Assembly (NCBI GenBank): GCA_026419545.1
Contig: JANZZE010000002.1
Location: 1-49,175, forward strand
Direction: 5' to 3'
Origin: Acidimicrobiales bacterium
GTDB lineage: Bacteria > Actinomycetota > Acidimicrobiia > Acidimicrobiales > Acidimicrobilacustridaceae
Length of the DNA stretch: 49,175 bases
Part shown: positions 1-8,412 of the stretch, piece after piece
How positions within the stretch are numbered: position 1 is the stretch's first letter
How the letters are laid out: each line of letters starts with the position of its first letter
Translations under genes and position numbers: made by a program
Notes under the pieces: model-generated
What the model was told of the DNA's origin: nothing
What the model saw: only the letters and a program-made list of their open reading frames with translations
Databases searched by the model: none

Positions 1-478
1 GGCTTGTCGCGGACGCATCGACGACGAGCACAACCGGGGCAGCAAGGAGCGCCGCGATCTCCGCAGTCGACGATGGTGTCCCGTCGCCAGCGCCGTCGAA
101 CAAGCCCATCACGCCTTCGATGACCAGTAACTCGGCGCCCTGGCCCGCCCGGGTGGCTGTGGCGAGTACGCCATCGGTCCCACACATCCACAGGTCGAGG
201 TTGCGCGACGGTCGACCGATCGCGAGCTGGTGGTAGCCGGGATCGATGTAGTCAGGACCGACCTTGGCGGCCGCGACCCTGACGCCGGCACGGCGAAGCG
301 CGGCGAGGATCCCTGTGGTGACCGTGGTCTTGCCCACGCCCGAATGTGTCCCGGCGATGACCACCCGCGCTGGCATGGCCCCGGCCTGGTCGGTTGCCGG
401 CACCGGGGCAAGCGTGTGAGGGTTGTAGTCGGGCCCGGGCAGGTGATCTGGGGTGTCGTCCTGGCCGGCTCCCTGCAT
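1..478 (-). CDS. cobB: Cobyrinic acid a,c-diamide synthase, N-terminal part (partial)
   Basis: Reading the minus strand gives an open frame that runs off the left end of the window. It begins near 478 (ATG) or at a second in-frame ATG at 376. After the second Met comes the P-loop [10 protein letters not shown], then [12 protein letters not shown] and the acidic stretch [14 protein letters not shown]. This is the ATP-dependent amidotransferase N-domain of CobB/CbiA, which amidates the a and c side chains of (hydrogeno)byrinic acid in the cytoplasm. The C-terminal glutaminase domain lies outside the window. The extra 34 residues before Met376 are polar and Pro-rich, so 376 may be the true start; neither ATG has a strong ribosome-binding site. 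The gene is divergent from cobG across a dyad-symmetric spacer. Family assignment is firm. Confidence 0.9.
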   Translation of the reverse strand, partial: MQGAGQDDTPDHLPGPDYNPHTLAPVPATDQAGAMPARVVIAGTHSGVGKTTVTTGILAALRRAGVRVAAAKVGPDYIDPGYHQLAIGRPSRNLDLWMCGTDGVLATATRAGQGAELLVIEGVMGLFDGAGDGTPSSTAEIAALLAAPVVLVVDASATS

Positions 479-489
479 CGGTGCAACCC

Positions 490-525
490 TAGCAACGTAG
501 GGTAGCGTGCCCTACGTTCGTGCTA
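490..525. promoter_or_regulatory. Dyad-symmetric element between cobB and cobG
   Basis: Perfect 9-bp arms AACGTAGGG (494-502) and CCCTACGTT (510-518) are separated by 7 bp. They are flanked by a second, slightly asymmetric pair, TAGCA (490-494) and TGCTA (521-525). The element lies in the short divergent gap and covers the GTG at 507. It could be an operator controlling both directions. No regulator gene is adjacent and the regulator is unknown. Confidence 0.5.
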
Positions 526-1814
526 CCTTCCGGAGGATGCGTTCTGCAAGCTCGGCGTCCGGCGGTGTGCGTGGTTGGTGCCCGTCTGCCCACGAACCGA
601 TGCCGAGCGGTGACGGTTGGCTCGTGCGAGCACGCGTAGGTTGCCGACCGGTGACACCCGACCAGTGGGCGATGGTCGGCGAGCTTGCCGCACGTATGGG
701 CAACGGGTTGGTAGAGCTGACCAGCCGCGGCAATCTCCAGATCCGAGGGCTTGCCGCCCGCGACACGCAGACTGTGACCAGTGGCCTGATCGAGTGCGGG
801 CTCGTTTGTGCTGATACGGCGGCGGACCGCCGGCGTCTCGTCGTGGTGAACCCGCTAGCCGGCTTGGCGCCCGACGGTGTGCTGACGAGTCACCTGCGAG
901 TCGAGGCGCACGGTCAATCGTCAGTGACCGTGCCGGTGACACAGTCCCCCGAGTCCGGCGAGTTTGTGAAGGGCGAGCTTTGGGCCGGCGAGGCCGACGG
1001 CGGCCGTCACCGGTTAGGAACCGCGTCGGCAGCACCAGGGGTGAACCCGGCCACGATCGCGACTGAGGTCGACGTGCTGGCCGGGGTCGAGGACCTCGTC
1101 GAGCATTTTGGTGACCAATTGCCAGCGAAATGGTGGGCAGTCGTCGATGCGGGCGCCCCATGGCCGATGGCGGTCGCGTCGTGCGATGTCGCACTGTGCC
1201 GGGAGCCAGGCGGGTGGCAGGTGCTCGTCGCCGGGAAGACCTGGCAGCGTGTGGCACATCCGATCCCCGTCGCACGGGAACTCGCTGAACGATGTGCATC
1301 CGATCGCTGCCGCGCATCAGAGCTCACGTGTGAGGCTCCTGAACCAGCGCCGGTGGTCACCGACACCCGGACCGCGTGGTGGGGAGCGCGTCTGTTCGGC
1401 GACGTCACCGTGACCCATGTCGCACCGGTGTTTGGCGTCATGCACGCGGGTGACGCCCAGTTGTTGGCCGAGTTATCGGGCACCCCGGTAACGCTCCGTC
1501 CGACGCCGCAGCGTGGGGTCCTCCTCATCGCTGCCCAGGCGTTCGCGCCGCGTCTGTCTGGGATCGTCGATCAGCTCGCAGCTCGCGGTTGGATCGTGGC
1601 AGGTGACGACCCGCGGCGAATGTGGTCAGCGTGCATCGGGAGCCGAGGTTGTGATTCGGCGCTCATCGACACCTGGGCCGTGGCCGACCAGCTCGCAGTG
1701 GCATCACCGTCGGCCCCCACCCACATCTCCGGTTGCCCCAAGCGTTGTGGCGCACCGCCCGGTGCCCGGGAGTTGATCGCCACTGTCGATGGTCTCGTCG
1801 AGGTCGGAGCGTGA
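507..1814 (+). CDS. cobG: Precorrin-3B synthase (CobG), sulfite/nitrite reductase-like
   Basis: The protein (435 aa if GTG 507 is used) has the ferredoxin-nitrite/sulfite reductase fold. It has an N-terminal half-domain with [12 protein letters not shown] and a C-terminal cluster-binding pattern ACIGSRGC followed by GCPKRC, giving the four cysteines expected for a 4Fe-4S centre. CobG oxidises precorrin-3A to precorrin-3B with O2, so its presence marks the aerobic branch. The start is uncertain: GTG 507 lies inside the palindrome, ATG 537 has a GGAGG directly abutting it, and GTG 567 begins just before the conserved CPSAHEP region. It is the first gene of a tight operon and its end overlaps the cobH frame. 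Sulfite reductase is a possible alternative, but the neighbours argue for CobG. Confidence 0.85.
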   Translation: MPYVRATFRRMRSASSASGGVRGWCPSAHEPMPSGDGWLVRARVGCRPVTPDQWAMVGELAARMGNGLVELTSRGNLQIRGLAARDTQTVTSGLIECGLVCADTAADRRRLVVVNPLAGLAPDGVLTSHLRVEAHGQSSVTVPVTQSPESGEFVKGELWAGEADGGRHRLGTASAAPGVNPATIATEVDVLAGVEDLVEHFGDQLPAKWWAVVDAGAPWPMAVASCDVALCREPGGWQVLVAGKTWQRVAHPIPVARELAERCASDRCRASELTCEAPEPAPVVTDTRTAWWGARLFGDVTVTHVAPVFGVMHAGDAQLLAELSGTPVTLRPTPQRGVLLIAAQAFAPRLSGIVDQLAARGWIVAGDDPRRMWSACIGSRGCDSALIDTWAVADQLAVASPSAPTHISGCPKRCGAPPGARELIATVDGLVEVGA

Positions 1815-1878
1815 TCCTACCCATGTGCTTGCCCCCCGCGATCATGGCGTGCCCGTTCGGTCTCGTTGGGTGTGCGCC

Positions 1879-2529
1879 GTGACGACGCGACTCGACTATC
1901 AACGCGATCCCCGAGCGATCTACCGGGAATCGTTCGCAACCATCCGGGGAGAACTGGGTGACCGGCTTGCACCGTTCGGTGACCTCGAGCGGGTCGTCGT
2001 CCGGATGGTGCACGCAGCGGGCGACACGGCAATCGTCGACATGATCGAGGCGAGCGACGGGTTCGTGGCGGCAGCGTCCACCGCGCTGTGCGAAGGTGGC
2101 ACGGTCTGGTGCGACAGCGAAATGGTGGCTCGGGGGATCACCCGTTCCCGGCTCCCCGAAGGCGTGAGCGTCCGTTGCTCGCTCGGGGATCCAGATCTGC
2201 CCGATCTTGCCCGTGCGCTTGAAACCACGCGCTCGGCTGCTGCCGTCGAACGGTGGCTTGGCTCGATCGACGGGGGGTTGGCTGTCATCGGCAATGCTCC
2301 GACGGCGTTGTTCCGGCTGCTGGAATTGGTCCTCGACGGCTCTGCGCGCCCTGCCGCGATCATCGGGGTCCCTGTCGGATTCGTCGGTGCCGCTGAATCG
2401 AAGGTCGCGCTAGCCGAACTGGATCACGGCGTGCCGTATCTCACCCTGCACGGTCGCCGAGGTGGAAGCGCCATCGCGTTCGCCGCCGTGAATGCCCTTG
2501 CCAACGAACACGAGATCTTGCCGCGATGA
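1879..2529 (+). CDS. cobH: Precorrin-8X methylmutase
   Basis: CobH/CbiC moves the C-11 methyl group to C-12, making hydrogenobyrinic acid. Family blocks visible in order are DYQRDPRAIY near the start, RMVHAAGD containing the catalytic His, CDSEMVARGI, VIGNAPTALF and IIGVPVGFVGAAESK. The frame is open from 1789, but the GTG at 1879 places the start a few residues before the conserved DYxxDPxAIY block. That gives 216 aa, normal for the family, and removes an overlap with cobG. The TGA overlaps the ATG of cobI, so the two are probably translationally coupled. Confidence 0.88.
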   Translation: MTTRLDYQRDPRAIYRESFATIRGELGDRLAPFGDLERVVVRMVHAAGDTAIVDMIEASDGFVAAASTALCEGGTVWCDSEMVARGITRSRLPEGVSVRCSLGDPDLPDLARALETTRSAAAVERWLGSIDGGLAVIGNAPTALFRLLELVLDGSARPAAIIGVPVGFVGAAESKVALAELDHGVPYLTLHGRRGGSAIAFAAVNALANEHEILPR

Positions 2530-3311
2530 ACCAGCCTGACCGATCCCCGAAGACCGCCGTGCTCGCACCGCAAACAGGGAGGCTCTTTGGAGTCGGGGTC
2601 GGTCCCGGTGACCCCGACCTGTTGACTCGGCGTGCAGTCCGTGTGATCGAGCAGGCCGAAGTCGTGGCGCACTTCGCCGCCCGGCGGCGGCCCGGCAACT
2701 CGCTGCGGACCATCGAGTCGCTGCTGCGGCCTGAGCAGATCATCGAACGACTCGAGTACCCGGTCACCACCGAAGCGATCCCACCAGAGGCCTACCGCGA
2801 GCTCATCGACACGTTTTATGCCGAAAGCGCTGCCCGGGTCGCCCGCCACCTCGACGCCGGGCGTGATGTCGCAGTGCTCAGCGAAGGTGACCCGTTCTTC
2901 TATGGCAGCTACATGCACTTGCATGTCCGGCTTGCTGGTCGTTACCCCACCGAGGTGGTGCCGGGTGTGACCGCCTTCTCCGCAGCCAGCGCGGCGGCCG
3001 GGATGCCCGTGGCCACAAGTGAAGAACGGTTCACGGTATTGCCAGGCATCCTGCCGCACGGCGAGCTCGTGGAGACGCTGCGCAGCGGCGACGCGGTGGT
3101 GATCATGAAGGTCGGTCGGCACCTGCCTGCGATCACGGAGGCATTGCGAGCCGCGGGCCGCGAACTTGAAGCCGTCTACGTGGAGCGAGCGAGTTTCCCT
3201 GAACAGCGAGTCCTGCCGATAACCGACCATGACGGCAGCGACGCACCGTACTTCTCGCTGGTGTTGGTCCCCGGTCGCCGATTGGTCGCTGTCGACGCGT
3301 TGACGGCATGA
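2526..3311 (+). CDS. cobI: Precorrin-2 C20-methyltransferase
   Basis: This is a tetrapyrrole (corrin) SAM methyltransferase of 261 aa. It opens with LFGVGVGPGDPDLLT, the glycine-rich N-terminal motif of the fold. It continues with LSEGDPFFYGSY, EVVPGVTAFSAASAAAG and VVIMKVGRH, the pattern typical of CobI/CbiL rather than of CobJ or CobM. It methylates C-20 of precorrin-2 to give precorrin-3A. The start overlaps the cobH stop (ATGA), and its own stop overlaps the next start in the same way. Confidence 0.9.
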   Translation: MNQPDRSPKTAVLAPQTGRLFGVGVGPGDPDLLTRRAVRVIEQAEVVAHFAARRRPGNSLRTIESLLRPEQIIERLEYPVTTEAIPPEAYRELIDTFYAESAARVARHLDAGRDVAVLSEGDPFFYGSYMHLHVRLAGRYPTEVVPGVTAFSAASAAAGMPVATSEERFTVLPGILPHGELVETLRSGDAVVIMKVGRHLPAITEALRAAGRELEAVYVERASFPEQRVLPITDHDGSDAPYFSLVLVPGRRLVAVDALTA

Positions 3312-4639
3312 GCGGTCGGGTGAGTGTCGTCGGGCTCGGGCCCGGCCGGGCTGATTGGTGTATTCCCGAGGTCACGGAGCGTTTGCACCAAGCGACCCAT
3401 CTCGTCGGGTACCGCCCCTATCTTGCGATGGTGCCGCCAACCGTGACTGGTGAGCGACGCCCATCAGGGAACCGGGTCGAAGCCGAACGTGCCACGGAAG
3501 CGCTCGACCTCGCGGCCGCCGGCGGTGACGTGGTCGTGGTCTCGTCGGGGGACCCAGGCGTGTTCGCCATGGCAGCTGCCGTCATCGAACAACTCGACGC
3601 TCACCCCGGCCGGTGGGACGACGTCGAGGTCGAAGTCCTGCCGGGGGTCACCGCAGCGCTCGCGCTTGCTGCCCGTGCGGGCGCGCCGCTCGGCCATGAC
3701 TTCTGTGTCATCTCGTTGTCGGACGTATTGAAGCCGTGGTCGGTCATCGAGCGCCGGCTCGACGCCGCAGCTGGCGCCGACTTCGTGCTCGCGTTGTACA
3801 ACCCCCGTTCTCGTCACCGACCGCATCAACTCGCAGACGCGCTCGCCATCATCGCTCGGCATCGCAAACCGGAGACCGTGGTCGTGGTCGGCCGCAACGT
3901 CGGACGCCCCGGTGAGTCGGTCACGGTCACGACCCTCGGAGAACTGGATCCGACCCAGGTCGACATGTCGACCCTGCTCCTCATCGGTTCGACGACGACC
4001 CGCACGGTGGCACGACCTGGCCGACCGGACCTCGTGTACACCCCGCGACGAGTCCTGCACGCGCAACGCGACGTCCACGATGATCGGGGTGCCGTCCCAA
4101 CCGGCTTCTGGCTACTGACGGGAGGTGCACGGTCAGGCAAGAGCGCTGCGGCGGAACAGCTCGCAGCTCGGAGTGGCCGACCGGTGTATGTCATAGCAAC
4201 TGCCGAACCAGTCGACGACGACCTCATGGCGCGCATCGCCTGTCACCGGGCCGCCAGGCCGCAGTCGTGGGTCACGATCGAAGCGCCGCTCGACCTCGTC
4301 GGCGCGGTGGCGCAAGTCCCGGGCGACGCGTGTTTGGTGCTCGACTGTGTCACCGTATGGCTCGGCAACCTCTTCCATCACCGTGGTGAGGACGCCCAGG
4401 GAGCCGATGACGCGGCAGTTGCGCTCGCTTCGGCGCTTGCCGCTCGCTCGGGGCCGTCCTTCGTGGTCACCAACGAAGTCGGGCTCGGGATCGTTCCTGA
4501 CACGGCGCTGGGTCGCCGCTACCGCGACACCCTCGGTCGTGTGAACGCGACGCTGGCACAGGCCGCTGCCCGTGTCCTGTTTCTGTCCGCAGGACGAGCG
4601 GTGGAACTCGGCGCCATCACTGAGCTCGTAGGACGGTGA
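3308..4639 (+). CDS. cobJ: CobJ-CobU fusion: precorrin-3B C17-methyltransferase + adenosylcobinamide kinase/guanylyltransferase
   Basis: One 443-aa frame holds two enzymes. Residues 1-245 are a corrin methyltransferase of CobJ type: VVGLGPGRADW, VVSSGDPGVFAMA, EVLPGVTAALA, FVLALYNPRS and VVVVGRNVGRPGE. It catalyses ring contraction and C17 methylation. After a linker, residues 265-443 are CobU/CobP: P-loop TGGARSGKS at 271-279, His313 in ACHRAARPQSW (the guanylylated His in the family), LDCVTVWLGNL and VTNEVGLGIVP. This half phosphorylates and guanylylates adenosylcobinamide, a step many reactions later. No stop or frameshift lies between the halves. The start overlaps the cobI stop and the end is 10 bp before the next gene. 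Both assignments are firm. Confidence 0.9.
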   Translation: MSGRVSVVGLGPGRADWCIPEVTERLHQATHLVGYRPYLAMVPPTVTGERRPSGNRVEAERATEALDLAAAGGDVVVVSSGDPGVFAMAAAVIEQLDAHPGRWDDVEVEVLPGVTAALALAARAGAPLGHDFCVISLSDVLKPWSVIERRLDAAAGADFVLALYNPRSRHRPHQLADALAIIARHRKPETVVVVGRNVGRPGESVTVTTLGELDPTQVDMSTLLLIGSTTTRTVARPGRPDLVYTPRRVLHAQRDVHDDRGAVPTGFWLLTGGARSGKSAAAEQLAARSGRPVYVIATAEPVDDDLMARIACHRAARPQSWVTIEAPLDLVGAVAQVPGDACLVLDCVTVWLGNLFHHRGEDAQGADDAAVALASALAARSGPSFVVTNEVGLGIVPDTALGRRYRDTLGRVNATLAQAAARVLFLSAGRAVELGAITELVGR

Positions 4640-4649
4640 CATAGGTGGC

Positions 4650-6557
4650 ATGGCGGTGACCGCAAACGAGGAAGGATTCGTTGCCGAGGCAACCGAGCAG
4701 CGTGGTGCCGCGAGCACCTATGCCCGACCGATCCCTCTCATCGGTGACCGGACGACAGCACTCGAGCGGCGCGCCGATCCGGCTGGGTGGGCCTTGAACG
4801 ATGACGAGATCGAAGTCCTCGACCGTACGATCCGGGCCCGACGCGACATCCGGCGCTTCCGGCCCGACGATGTGGCACCGGAACTGGTGCGCGAAGTGCT
4901 CGTCGCCGCCCACAACGCGCCGTCGGTCGGGCTCAGCCAACCCTGGCGGTTTGTGATCGTGCGCGATCTCGCGACCCGCCAAGCCGCGGCCGCGATGGCT
5001 GATCGGAACCGGCTGCGGCAAGCCGCGATGCTCGACCCGGAGTCCGCGCGTCAACTGCTTGCACTCCAACTCGAGGGTCTGCGCGAAGCGCCAGTCGGCA
5101 TCGTCGTCGGTTGCGACCGACGCGCCCCAGCTGCGGGTGTGCTCGGTCGGGCGACGATGCCTGATGCTGACCTGTGGTCTTGTGCTTGTGCGATCCAGAA
5201 TCTCTGGCTCGCAGCGCGGGCGAGAGGGCTTGGCGTGGGTTGGGTGACGTTGTTCGAACCCGCGGAGCTCGCCGCGTTGGTGGGTTTCCCCGAAGGGGTC
5301 GTGCCGCTCGGCTGGTTGTGTCTCGGCTATCCCGATGAGCGCCCACCGGCTCCAGGTCTCGAACGGCGTGGCTGGTCGTCGCGGCTCGGGCTCGACGAGG
5401 TGGTCATGCACGAGCGTTGGCCCGAGCAACGAGAAGTGCTGCCACCGGTGTCGCGTCTGGCGGAGCGCCCGCCAACGGAGGGGACCGACCGTCCCGACAC
5501 AAGCGGTGTCGCCGACCGTCGCAAGCTGACAGTGACGTCGCGTACGCCGACCGAGGTTCGCGACCGTCGCGACGATCATCTGGCGCCCCCGGACGGACTC
5601 GGTCTGCTCGACCAGCAACTCGACCGGGTCGAACGGTTCGTCAGCGCCGACGATCCCCGCGCCGCTGGCGGCGGGGCGCTCGTCGTCGCGATTGGTGACC
5701 ATCCTGTCGCTGACCTAGGAGTGACTGCGTATTCCCGATCGGTAACCGCCGAACTGCTGCGAGCGTCGCTTGCCGGTGAATCGATCGGTGCTCGCATCGC
5801 CCAGGTGTGTGGGCTGCGCTTCGAATGCGTCGATGCCGGGGTCGCGAGCGGTGACCTCGTGACGACCGACGCCCTGACGGAGGCAGCGGCATCGCAGCTC
5901 GTCGACCGAGGCCGAGAGCTCGGCCGCGAGCTAGCGGTCCATGGGCTCGTCGGGGTCGGCGAAGCCGGTGTTGGCAACACGACGATCGCGGCGGCGTTGG
6001 CGGTCGCGATCGGTGGCCTGGCGGTTGAGGAGGCGGTCGGGCTCGGAGCAGGCAGCGACAGTTCGATCGTGGCGACCAAACGCTGGGTGGTGGAACAAGC
6101 GACCGCTCGCGTGGGCCGACGCGATGCGATGGGCCTGTTGTGTGGGCTCGGTGGCCCCGAGATCGCGGTCCTCGTCGGCGTGATCCTCGGCGTGGTCGAT
6201 AGTGCCGCCGTCGCGGTGCTCGACGGGATGGTCACCACCGCCGCTGCGCTGGTGGCAGTCGAACTCCATCCGGGTGCGGTCGAGCACCTGGTGGCCGGGC
6301 AGCGCAGCAACGAACGGGGGCATGCTCGGTTGCTGCGCGACCTCGGCCTCGAATCACTGCTCGACTGGCGCCTCCGGTCGGGCGAGGGCGTAGGTGCTGC
6401 CGTCGCCACGAGGCTGTTGCTCGACGGGCTGCGCCTGCGGCAACTCGCGCCACGGACCGCTCGTTGCGCCGACGGTAGCGCCGAGCCTCGACCCGGGACA
6501 GGACACTGGACCGTCGGCGACAACGCGCCAGACGAACCGCAGCCACGCAGTAGCTGA
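4650..6557 (+). CDS. bluB: BluB-CobT fusion: DMB synthase + nicotinate-nucleotide:DMB phosphoribosyltransferase
   Basis: This 635-aa protein is a second fusion in the operon. About residues 50-270 are a nitroreductase-fold BluB with RARRDIRRF (FMN phosphate binding), NAPSVGLSQPWRFV and GVGWVTLFEP. BluB cannibalises FMNH2 with O2 to make 5,6-dimethylbenzimidazole. After a charged linker, about residues 320-610 resemble CobT: LGVTAYSRS, VGVGEAGVGNTT (family GEMGIGNTT), a degenerate GAGSDSSIVATKR block and SGEGVGAAVA with the conserved catalytic Glu. CobT activates the base to alpha-ribazole phosphate, so the fusion couples lower-ligand synthesis to its activation. The CobT half is slightly short (about 300 versus 350 aa). 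ATG 4650 has an AGGTGG just upstream. Confidence 0.88.
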   Translation: MAVTANEEGFVAEATEQRGAASTYARPIPLIGDRTTALERRADPAGWALNDDEIEVLDRTIRARRDIRRFRPDDVAPELVREVLVAAHNAPSVGLSQPWRFVIVRDLATRQAAAAMADRNRLRQAAMLDPESARQLLALQLEGLREAPVGIVVGCDRRAPAAGVLGRATMPDADLWSCACAIQNLWLAARARGLGVGWVTLFEPAELAALVGFPEGVVPLGWLCLGYPDERPPAPGLERRGWSSRLGLDEVVMHERWPEQREVLPPVSRLAERPPTEGTDRPDTSGVADRRKLTVTSRTPTEVRDRRDDHLAPPDGLGLLDQQLDRVERFVSADDPRAAGGGALVVAIGDHPVADLGVTAYSRSVTAELLRASLAGESIGARIAQVCGLRFECVDAGVASGDLVTTDALTEAAASQLVDRGRELGRELAVHGLVGVGEAGVGNTTIAAALAVAIGGLAVEEAVGLGAGSDSSIVATKRWVVEQATARVGRRDAMGLLCGLGGPEIAVLVGVILGVVDSAAVAVLDGMVTTAAALVAVELHPGAVEHLVAGQRSNERGHARLLRDLGLESLLDWRLRSGEGVGAAVATRLLLDGLRLRQLAPRTARCADGSAEPRPGTGHWTVGDNAPDEPQPRSS

Positions 6558-6715
6558 GAGGAAACTGTTTGCGATCGCAAGAGCGGCCCCGATCAGCGTC
6601 GTCGCGCTTGGCCGGTTGCGTCCGCCTTCCCGGTTGTTGCGGCCAAGGGGTCTTGGGGCCGACCAGTGCCGTTGCGCTTCGCCTATTGCGTCAGTAGGGG
6701 GCTAAGAATGCTGCA

Positions 6716-7114
6716 ATGAGCTTTCTTTCCTTCGCCGGTCGCGCGCGTGCAGCGGCCCTTGTGATCGTCTGCACGGTTCATTTGGTGCTTGTCAGCTGCG
6801 GTGGGGAGTCGAAAGACTCGCAGGCCGAGCATCCGGGACAACGAGTGGCCGAGTCGAAAGGCTGCTTGTCGTGTCACTCGGTTGACGGTTCTCGCCGGGC
6901 AGGCCCCACCTGGCAAGGGCTGTTCGGCGCAGAGGTGAAGCTCACCGATGGAACCACAGTCGTGGCAGACGACGACTATTTGGCCCGAGCTATCAGTTCG
7001 CCGGGAACCGAGATCGTGGCTGGCTACCCGAATGCCATGCCCACGGTTTCGCTCACTGATCAGGAGCGCCAGGAGGTGATCGACTACATCAAGTCGTTGG
7101 GAGGTGACCGTTGA
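6716..7114 (+). CDS. Lipoprotein cytochrome c (single haem)
   Basis: The protein has 132 aa. A hydrophobic N-terminus ends in the lipobox LVSC (Cys28), so it should be a membrane-anchored extracytoplasmic lipoprotein. One haem c motif CLSCH lies at 50-54, followed by GPTWQGL and a likely distal Met108 in YPNAMPT. It resembles the mobile cytochrome c domain found at the end of some CuA oxidase subunits. It probably shuttles electrons to a terminal oxidase. It is first in a run with redox and copper chaperones; its TGA overlaps the TTG start of the next gene. Confidence 0.85.
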   Translation: MSFLSFAGRARAAALVIVCTVHLVLVSCGGESKDSQAEHPGQRVAESKGCLSCHSVDGSRRAGPTWQGLFGAEVKLTDGTTVVADDDYLARAISSPGTEIVAGYPNAMPTVSLTDQERQEVIDYIKSLGGDR

Positions 7115-7653
7115 CGCCGAGGGCGTTGTCTGGGGCGCACTCAGCCTTCGTCGGGTGCTTGGTTCTCGCCAGCGTGATCGCTACGGGCTGCGCCGCGTCA
7201 AGCGCACCGTCGGCGAGCAACAACGGGCTGGTGCTTCCCGATGTCGACGTCGTCGTCTTGGACACCGGTGCGACGGTGCAGCTTCGTGACCTCGTACGCA
7301 AACCAACGCTTCTGAACCTCTGGGCCTCGTATTGCACGCCATGCCGAACGGAAATGCCCATGCTCGAGGCGTTCAGCCAGCAGCACCTCGGTGAAATCGC
7401 GGTGATCGGCGTCACCGATGATCCAGTGTTGGACAAGGCCCGTGAGATCGCGTCCGAGACCGGTGTCACTTATCCGTTGTTCCAGGACGAGGCAGGTGTG
7501 CTCCTGCGGGAATTGCGGGTCAGTTCCTTGCCGGCCACCTACTTGCTCTCAGCGACCGGTCGGGTCGTGTGGTCGAAGGTCGGCGTCCTCAGCGACGCCG
7601 ACCTCGAGTCCGTTGTCAAAACGATCGGGGAGTCACCCAATGTGTCCAGTTGA
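7111..7653 (+). CDS. TlpA/ResA-type thioredoxin-like lipoprotein
   Basis: The 180-aa frame starts with TTG at 7111, overlapping the cytochrome stop by 4 bp. A signal segment ends in the lipobox ATGC (Cys27). The thioredoxin fold carries WASYCTPC at 71-78 and a cis-Pro loop SSLPATYLL. Such proteins reduce extracytoplasmic Cys pairs in apocytochrome c or in the CuA site of cytochrome oxidase. The neighbours (cytochrome c, SCO, PCuAC) fit either role. It could also be called a peroxiredoxin-like AhpC/TSA protein, but the CxxC favours TlpA. Confidence 0.85.
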   Translation: MTPRALSGAHSAFVGCLVLASVIATGCAASSAPSASNNGLVLPDVDVVVLDTGATVQLRDLVRKPTLLNLWASYCTPCRTEMPMLEAFSQQHLGEIAVIGVTDDPVLDKAREIASETGVTYPLFQDEAGVLLRELRVSSLPATYLLSATGRVVWSKVGVLSDADLESVVKTIGESPNVSS

Positions 7654-7662
7654 AGATCGGCC

Positions 7663-8364
7663 ATGGTGATGTTCAGTGCTGCTTGTGATCGTGGGCCTAC
7701 CCGAAGCGGGCGGAACGGGCGTCGGTCGTTGGCCGCCATCGTTCTTGTCACCGTGTTTGTGGTCTCCTGTGGTGGGACCGCCCGCCAGAACGGTTCCATT
7801 GGCGGCTCATCAACCACTGCCACCGAAGCAGCCAACCGGCTGAGCGGAATCGTGCGCCAACAACCACTCGACGTCTTCGATGTGTCGGTAACCGACGCAA
7901 GGACCGGACAGACCATGCCGGTCGCGCCGCCAGCCGGAGAACTCCGACTCGTGTATTTCGGCTATACGAGTTGCCCAGACGTCTGTCCAACCACTTTGGC
8001 TGATGTTCGCCGGGCGTTGCGGACATTGCCAGCCGACGAATCGGGAAAGGTTTCGTTGCTGTTCGTGTCGGTGGACCCAGAGCGTGACACCGCCGAGATT
8101 CTCGACGGCTATGTCTCGTCGTTCGTGACCCCCAATTACCTCGTTCGATTGGAGGATCCCGACGCGCTTGCACAGCTCGAGTCGCGGTTTGGGGCTCGAT
8201 CCGAGCTCGGCCCCCGTCATGAGGACGGGAGTTATGAGGTCGCCCACACCGCACTGCTCTATGCCGTCGACCCGGCAGGGAAGGTCGTGGTCGAGTGGCC
8301 GTTCGGCACGCCGTCCGACGCAATCGCGTCGGATCTGAAGATCTTGTTCAGCCAACTGACGTGA
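7663..8364 (+). CDS. SCO1/SenC copper chaperone lipoprotein
   Basis: The protein has 233 aa, with a signal segment ending in VVSC (lipobox Cys36). The SCO fold has the copper-binding CPDVC (Cys104, Cys108) within FGYTSCPDVCPTTLAD, VDPERDT, and the distal His195 in VAHTALLY. All three copper ligands are therefore present. It should hold Cu on the outer face of the membrane and pass it to the CuA centre of cytochrome oxidase subunit II. It follows the TlpA-like gene by 9 bp and precedes another copper chaperone. Confidence 0.9.
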   Translation: MVMFSAACDRGPTRSGRNGRRSLAAIVLVTVFVVSCGGTARQNGSIGGSSTTATEAANRLSGIVRQQPLDVFDVSVTDARTGQTMPVAPPAGELRLVYFGYTSCPDVCPTTLADVRRALRTLPADESGKVSLLFVSVDPERDTAEILDGYVSSFVTPNYLVRLEDPDALAQLESRFGARSELGPRHEDGSYEVAHTALLYAVDPAGKVVVEWPFGTPSDAIASDLKILFSQLT

Positions 8365-8412
8365 CGCGTCACTTGGTCAATCAACCAAGCAGATGGAGGA
8401 GACAGAACCAAC

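Noticed and set aside
6558-6715. Gap before the cytochrome gene examined for a cobS fragment or promoter
   Set aside because: No frame resembles CobS and no well-spaced -35/-10 pair could be defended.
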